Shown: one piece after another, positions 60,775 through 64,000 of the stretch | How the letters are laid out: the number at the start of each line of letters is the position of its first letter | Position numbering within the stretch: the first letter of the stretch is position 1 | Notes under the pieces: model-generated | Databases searched by the model: none | What the model was told of the DNA's origin: nothing | Seen by the model: the letters and a program-made list of their open reading frames with translations, nothing else | Source: a virus | Length of the DNA: 64,000 bases | Direction: 5' to 3' (one strand) | Virus record (IMG/VR): IMGVR_UViG_3300036768_001490 | Location: 62,001 to 126,000 of that record | Program-made: the position numbers and the translations under genes

Positions 60775-63444
60775 CTAGCGACGGCCGCCACTTGCCAGCT
60801 GGGCCAGCGCCTGGGCATTGGCGGACACGCGGTCGCCGATGGAGCCTATCGCTCCGCCGAGCGTGCCGCCGGCCAGAATGCCTGGCAACAGGCGGAGCAG
60901 GGCCCCATACCTTCCTCCTAACCGACCACCGCCGACCGGCAGCCGTTGCAAGTGGCGTGGCAAGTTGCTCAGTCCCTGGGACGCCCGCAGGTAGGCGTTG
61001 CGCATGGCGGGCATGGCAGTTCTGGCAGGACTCAACAGGTGCTGGGCACCGGCACCGATCATGGAACCGATAGCGGCGCCGCCAATGCCGATGGGGCCGA
61101 TGCCCTGGTCGTCAACTGCCTGGGGTTGCTGCTGCGCCGGGGCTGTCTGCGTGCCGAAGAAGAGCGCCTTCTTCGTCATCCGTTCCAGTTCCTTGGCGCC
61201 ACGGCTGACAGGCCCCGTGAAGGTGCGCTGCTTCGTGTACCGCAAGCGCGGTCTCGAAGGGAGGACATCCAAATCGGAATCCTCCTCATCGGCCTTCTTG
61301 GCCCAGGCCACCGTGCTGCGCGCTATCTTGGTCGCCAGCACGCCGCGCTGCTCGCCATTCAGGTGAGGATAGGCGGACCGGATCGCCCGCGTCAGCGACT
61401 TGCCGGCTAGCAGCTCGCTCTGGAGCTTGCGCACCTGCGCCGCCTTCTCCAGCGGCAGAACCCGGCAGATGTCATCCAGGTGGCTGCACATCAAACAGGC
61501 CGCCTGCTGCCGCACCAGGTCGCTCGCCTTCTTGACGACCGCCGAGCGCATGGCGTTCAACAGCAAGTCAGAAGCCCGCTTCTGCCGCCGCCGACGCCGG
61601 AGAAGGCGACCGATGCCGTAACCCGCCGAACCACCAGCACCCAGAAGACCGCCGCCAATTATCAAGGCGCGCGCTACCGGGTCCATCGACTCCCAATTCT
61701 TCTGGGCACTGTCCAGCAAGGGTGCAACACGCTCAGCGTAAAAGGCAGGGATGTCCTTCTCCACGAGCCCCCTGGCCCTCTCCTGCATCGCCTGCCAGCC
61801 CTCCTGAAGAGGAGCGCCAAACTGATTATACAGTTTCCGCAGCCAGCCAGGCTCTTCCTCCACATTGCTTGTCGTCGCACCACTGCCTGCAGCCGCACCA
61901 CTGCCTGCAGACGCATCGCTCGCTGCGGCCGCATCGCTTGCCGCCGCAGCCGCATCGCCCGCTGCCTTCACGCCTCTTCTCTTGCGCAGACGCCGGAGAA
62001 GACGGCTGAGGCCGTAACCCGACGCACCGCCAGCACCCAGAAGTCCGCCACCAACTATCAAGGCGCGCGCCAACGGGTCTAGCGACTCCCAATTCTTCTG
62101 GGCACTGTCCAGCAAGGGCGAAACACTCTCTGTGTAAAAGGCAGGGATGTCCTTTTCCACGAGCCCCCTGGCTCTGTCCTGCACCGCCTGCAAGCCCTCA
62201 TTAAACCTGTTCACCAGGGGAGCGCCATGCTGCTCATACAGTTTCCGCAGCCAGCCAGGCTCTTCCTCCACGTTGCTTGTCGCCGCACCACTGCCTGCGG
62301 CCGCACCACTGCCTGCGGCCGCACCACTGCCTGCGGCCGCATCGCTTGCCGCCGCAGCTGCATCGCCCGCTTCCTTCTCGCCTCTTCTCTTGCGCCGGCG
62401 CCGGCGCTCTATCAGGCGATCCAGGCCGAAGCCGGCCAGGCCGCCAGCTCCCAGAAGTCCGCCGCCAATCAGCAGGGCACGGGTGGTCGGGTCCAGCTTG
62501 TCCAGCCCCAGTCTGCTCCCCAGACGGGACAGCCAGTTCAGACTACCGGAGTCATCAGGCGCTGTAGGCAGAGTTAGCAAGCTCTTCAGGCGGCGGAGAT
62601 GCTCATCCTTGATAGGAGACGAAGCTAGCCCGCGATTCAGACGGTGGATAGACTCAGCAGCCGCGATAGGAGGAGAAGTTAGCCAGCGACTCAGGCTGCG
62701 AGAGAGAGGACCAATATAACTATTATCATTGGTAGGAGGCGAAAGTAGCTGGCTCTGCAGTTGCTCAATGTTCTTCAGATTGCGGCTAAACTCATCTCCG
62801 ACAGAATCCTGAGACGGAGGAGGTATCTGGCGTCGCAGGTTGCGGAAAAGCCCAAGATTATCATTATTGTTAGAAGGCGAACTATCATCCTTGGTAGGAG
62901 AAATTAGCCAGCGCTGCAGGTGCTGCAGGTTGCGGAGAGGCTCCTCCTCAGCAAGAGGCTGAGGCGGAGCTAGATATTTCCTCATGTAGCCGCTGAGAGA
63001 TGAATCAATAGGCTCTCCACGGGAAGGCGCGGCCATCTTTTGGAACCAAAGACGGCGCACCGCCGGCACGGTCGTCTCGTACAGCTCCTGGAGTCTCCTA
63101 GCCCCCAGGGAAGAACCGGAACCACCGGCCACCCCGGCCCTCTTCTCTCTTCTCCGTGCGTCCATGTCGATCCTCCGTCTGACGCCGGCGGACGTGCCGG
63201 CAGGAAACGTCTCCATGCCAGCCACTCCCCGGGCCGGCCCACCCAGCGCCGCCATGTCCGGCGCACCGTCCACGGCGCTGCACCTCTTCTCCCTCCCCTT
63301 CCCGTTCCCCTTCCCGTTCCCCTTCTTCTGGCCAACGCGCTCCGGCAAGTCCGCGTCGTCCGGGGTATGGGCCTCCCAGCGCCGCGCCATCTCCGGATCG
63401 TTGGCCCACATCCAGCGGCGCTGCGCCTCGCTACGAAAAGGCAT
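60775..63444 (-). CDS. Virion-like protein with three tandem modules, 889 aa
   Basis: The start at 63444 (MPFRSEAQRRWMWAND) has GGGAG nine bases upstream and matches the 'MPF-SEAQRR--WA--PE-ARRW' opening common to small phage proteins; a longer frame exists but is unconvincing. A helical region is followed by three copies of a module containing ALLIGGGLLGAGG-like Gly zippers, an Arg-rich segment (RRRRRKRR), Ala/Ser repeats and RARGLVEKDIPAFY, spaced about 135 residues. A Cys-rich helical domain (LVRQQAACLMCSHLDDICRV) and more Gly zippers follow. A virion role is likely; a pore- or membrane-related function is possible. Confidence 0.6.
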   Translation of the reverse strand: MPFRSEAQRRWMWANDPEMARRWEAHTPDDADLPERVGQKKGNGKGNGKGREKRCSAVDGAPDMAALGGPARGVAGMETFPAGTSAGVRRRIDMDARRREKRAGVAGGSGSSLGARRLQELYETTVPAVRRLWFQKMAAPSRGEPIDSSLSGYMRKYLAPPQPLAEEEPLRNLQHLQRWLISPTKDDSSPSNNNDNLGLFRNLRRQIPPPSQDSVGDEFSRNLKNIEQLQSQLLSPPTNDNSYIGPLSRSLSRWLTSPPIAAAESIHRLNRGLASSPIKDEHLRRLKSLLTLPTAPDDSGSLNWLSRLGSRLGLDKLDPTTRALLIGGGLLGAGGLAGFGLDRLIERRRRRKRRGEKEAGDAAAAASDAAAGSGAAAGSGAAAGSGAATSNVEEEPGWLRKLYEQHGAPLVNRFNEGLQAVQDRARGLVEKDIPAFYTESVSPLLDSAQKNWESLDPLARALIVGGGLLGAGGASGYGLSRLLRRLRKRRGVKAAGDAAAAASDAAAASDASAGSGAAAGSGATTSNVEEEPGWLRKLYNQFGAPLQEGWQAMQERARGLVEKDIPAFYAERVAPLLDSAQKNWESMDPVARALIIGGGLLGAGGSAGYGIGRLLRRRRRQKRASDLLLNAMRSAVVKKASDLVRQQAACLMCSHLDDICRVLPLEKAAQVRKLQSELLAGKSLTRAIRSAYPHLNGEQRGVLATKIARSTVAWAKKADEEDSDLDVLPSRPRLRYTKQRTFTGPVSRGAKELERMTKKALFFGTQTAPAQQQPQAVDDQGIGPIGIGGAAIGSMIGAGAQHLLSPARTAMPAMRNAYLRASQGLSNLPRHLQRLPVGGGRLGGRYGALLRLLPGILAGGTLGGAIGSIGDRVSANAQALAQLASGGRR
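61640..62500 (-). repeat. Triplicated module in the 889-aa gene
   Basis: Three copies of an approximately 405-bp module, with the conserved Gly-zipper stretch at about 61640-61684, 62035-62080 and 62450-62495. The copies diverge most in the Ala/Ser/Gly linkers, and the first copy is most different. Confidence 0.8.
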
Positions 63445-63472
63445 GACTGGTTCTCCCTTCCTGTCGGCGCAA

Positions 63473-64000
63473 CTATCCTTCACCCCTACCTGCCGCTTCC
63501 TTATCCCCGCCCTCTCCGTCCCGGAGGAAAAATCGGAGGCAGCGCTCCTCGGTGCCGGCCGGCAGGACGCCCCGGAACCGGTCCAGATAGGACAGCAAGG
63601 CCCCACGGAGAAGCTGACGGTCCACGGAAACGTGGACCTCCTGGTCCTCGTCGGTGCCCAACGTCAGACGGTAACGGCCGGTAGGGACCACTACCCCGGC
63701 AGCGGGACAGCGCAGGAACTGCCGCGCGCACAGGATGCGGAACAGACCGCCGCGCGTGTGCAGGGCGAGCGAGTTCTCCACCCACTCCGAGGACCAGCCG
63801 TCCGGGCCAGAGGAGACCGGCGGCGCCGCGTCCGTCTCTGCCTCGGACAGGAACCCTTCCAGATAGGCCACGCCAGCAAGCACCTGGCGCAGGCCGAACG
63901 CCAGCTCGGGGTGGTCTGTCTCCCGGAGTAGACCGTCCGCAAGTAGCAGCAGGCGCCGCAGCTCGCCACGGGACGGAAAGTTGGCGGGCAACACCGGCAT
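63473..64000 (-). CDS. Unrecognised protein, 175 aa (start at window edge)
   Basis: The ATG at 64000 is the last base of the window, so it may not be the true start. The 175 residues have an N-terminal helical bundle (ELRRLLLLADGLLRETDHPE, then LAFGLRQVLAGVAYLEGFL) and a beta-rich C-terminal half (TGRYRLTLGTDEDQEVHVSV). No family recognised. The stop lies 29 bp before the next start, so the two are probably co-expressed. Confidence 0.5.
   Translation of the reverse strand: MPVLPANFPSRGELRRLLLLADGLLRETDHPELAFGLRQVLAGVAYLEGFLSEAETDAAPPVSSGPDGWSSEWVENSLALHTRGGLFRILCARQFLRCPAAGVVVPTGRYRLTLGTDEDQEVHVSVDRQLLRGALLSYLDRFRGVLPAGTEERCLRFFLRDGEGGDKEAAGRGEG

Overview
The window reads as 64 kb of a large tailed-phage genome (jumbo-phage scale), free or integrated. 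It is GC-rich and every gene I accept lies on the minus strand, so transcription runs from position 64000 toward 1. Phage signs are a prohead-protease-like protein, a run of glycine-zipper and proline/glutamine-rich virion-like proteins, and a phage-type multisubunit RNA polymerase encoded in pieces. The likely host is a planctomycete (Gemmataceae-like), by inference: a lipoprotein-like HEAT protein of planctomycete style (44254-44832), a papain-like peptidase and several small proteins whose wording I associate with that phylum, plus a metacaspase. No host gene is present to confirm it.

Layout in transcription order. 64000-56852: an unknown protein and two very large repetitive virion-like proteins. 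56799-54579: a terminator, a sigma70-like promoter, a structured RNA candidate and a TROVE/vWA (Ro60-like) protein closed by its own terminator. 54383-43044: secreted or surface-directed proteins (papain-like peptidase, CAP domain), cupin, metallophosphoesterase, glycosyltransferases, two Maf/MptE-like proteins, a methyltransferase, a 5'-nucleotidase-like HAD protein and a metacaspase with an excellent terminator. 42945-39650: four small genes (two paralogues, a HEAT protein, a 48-aa zinc ribbon) separated by about 270-bp direct repeats; each gene has its own leader hairpin, Shine-Dalgarno and terminator, and the coding sequences are packed with perfect hairpins. 39570-38980: a promoter and terminator enclosing an RNA candidate. 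38767-34389: glycosyltransferases, a cytidylyltransferase-like protein and a sulfotransferase-like protein. 34085-29415: an XhlA-like protein, a 2H/HAD fusion and a class II ribonucleotide reductase carrying an intein. 29304-1: the virion and RNA polymerase block.

The most notable system is the RNA polymerase. Beta (20168-25330) contains two inteins and ends in the N-half of a split intein. The next gene (18382-20136) begins with the matching C-half, then carries the beta C-terminus fused to the beta' N-terminus with the NADFDGD catalytic motif. Trans-splicing would give a continuous beta-beta' chain. The rest of beta' (10486-15372) lies five genes further on, carries its own mini-intein, and is fused to about 850 residues of virion-like sequence. 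With its position among head genes this suggests, but does not prove, a polymerase packaged in the particle. The second notable system is the repeat-separated, hairpin-saturated cassette array.

Limits: assignments come from reading motifs; no database search or folding program was run. Start sites were chosen by Shine-Dalgarno spacing and several differ from the longest open frame.
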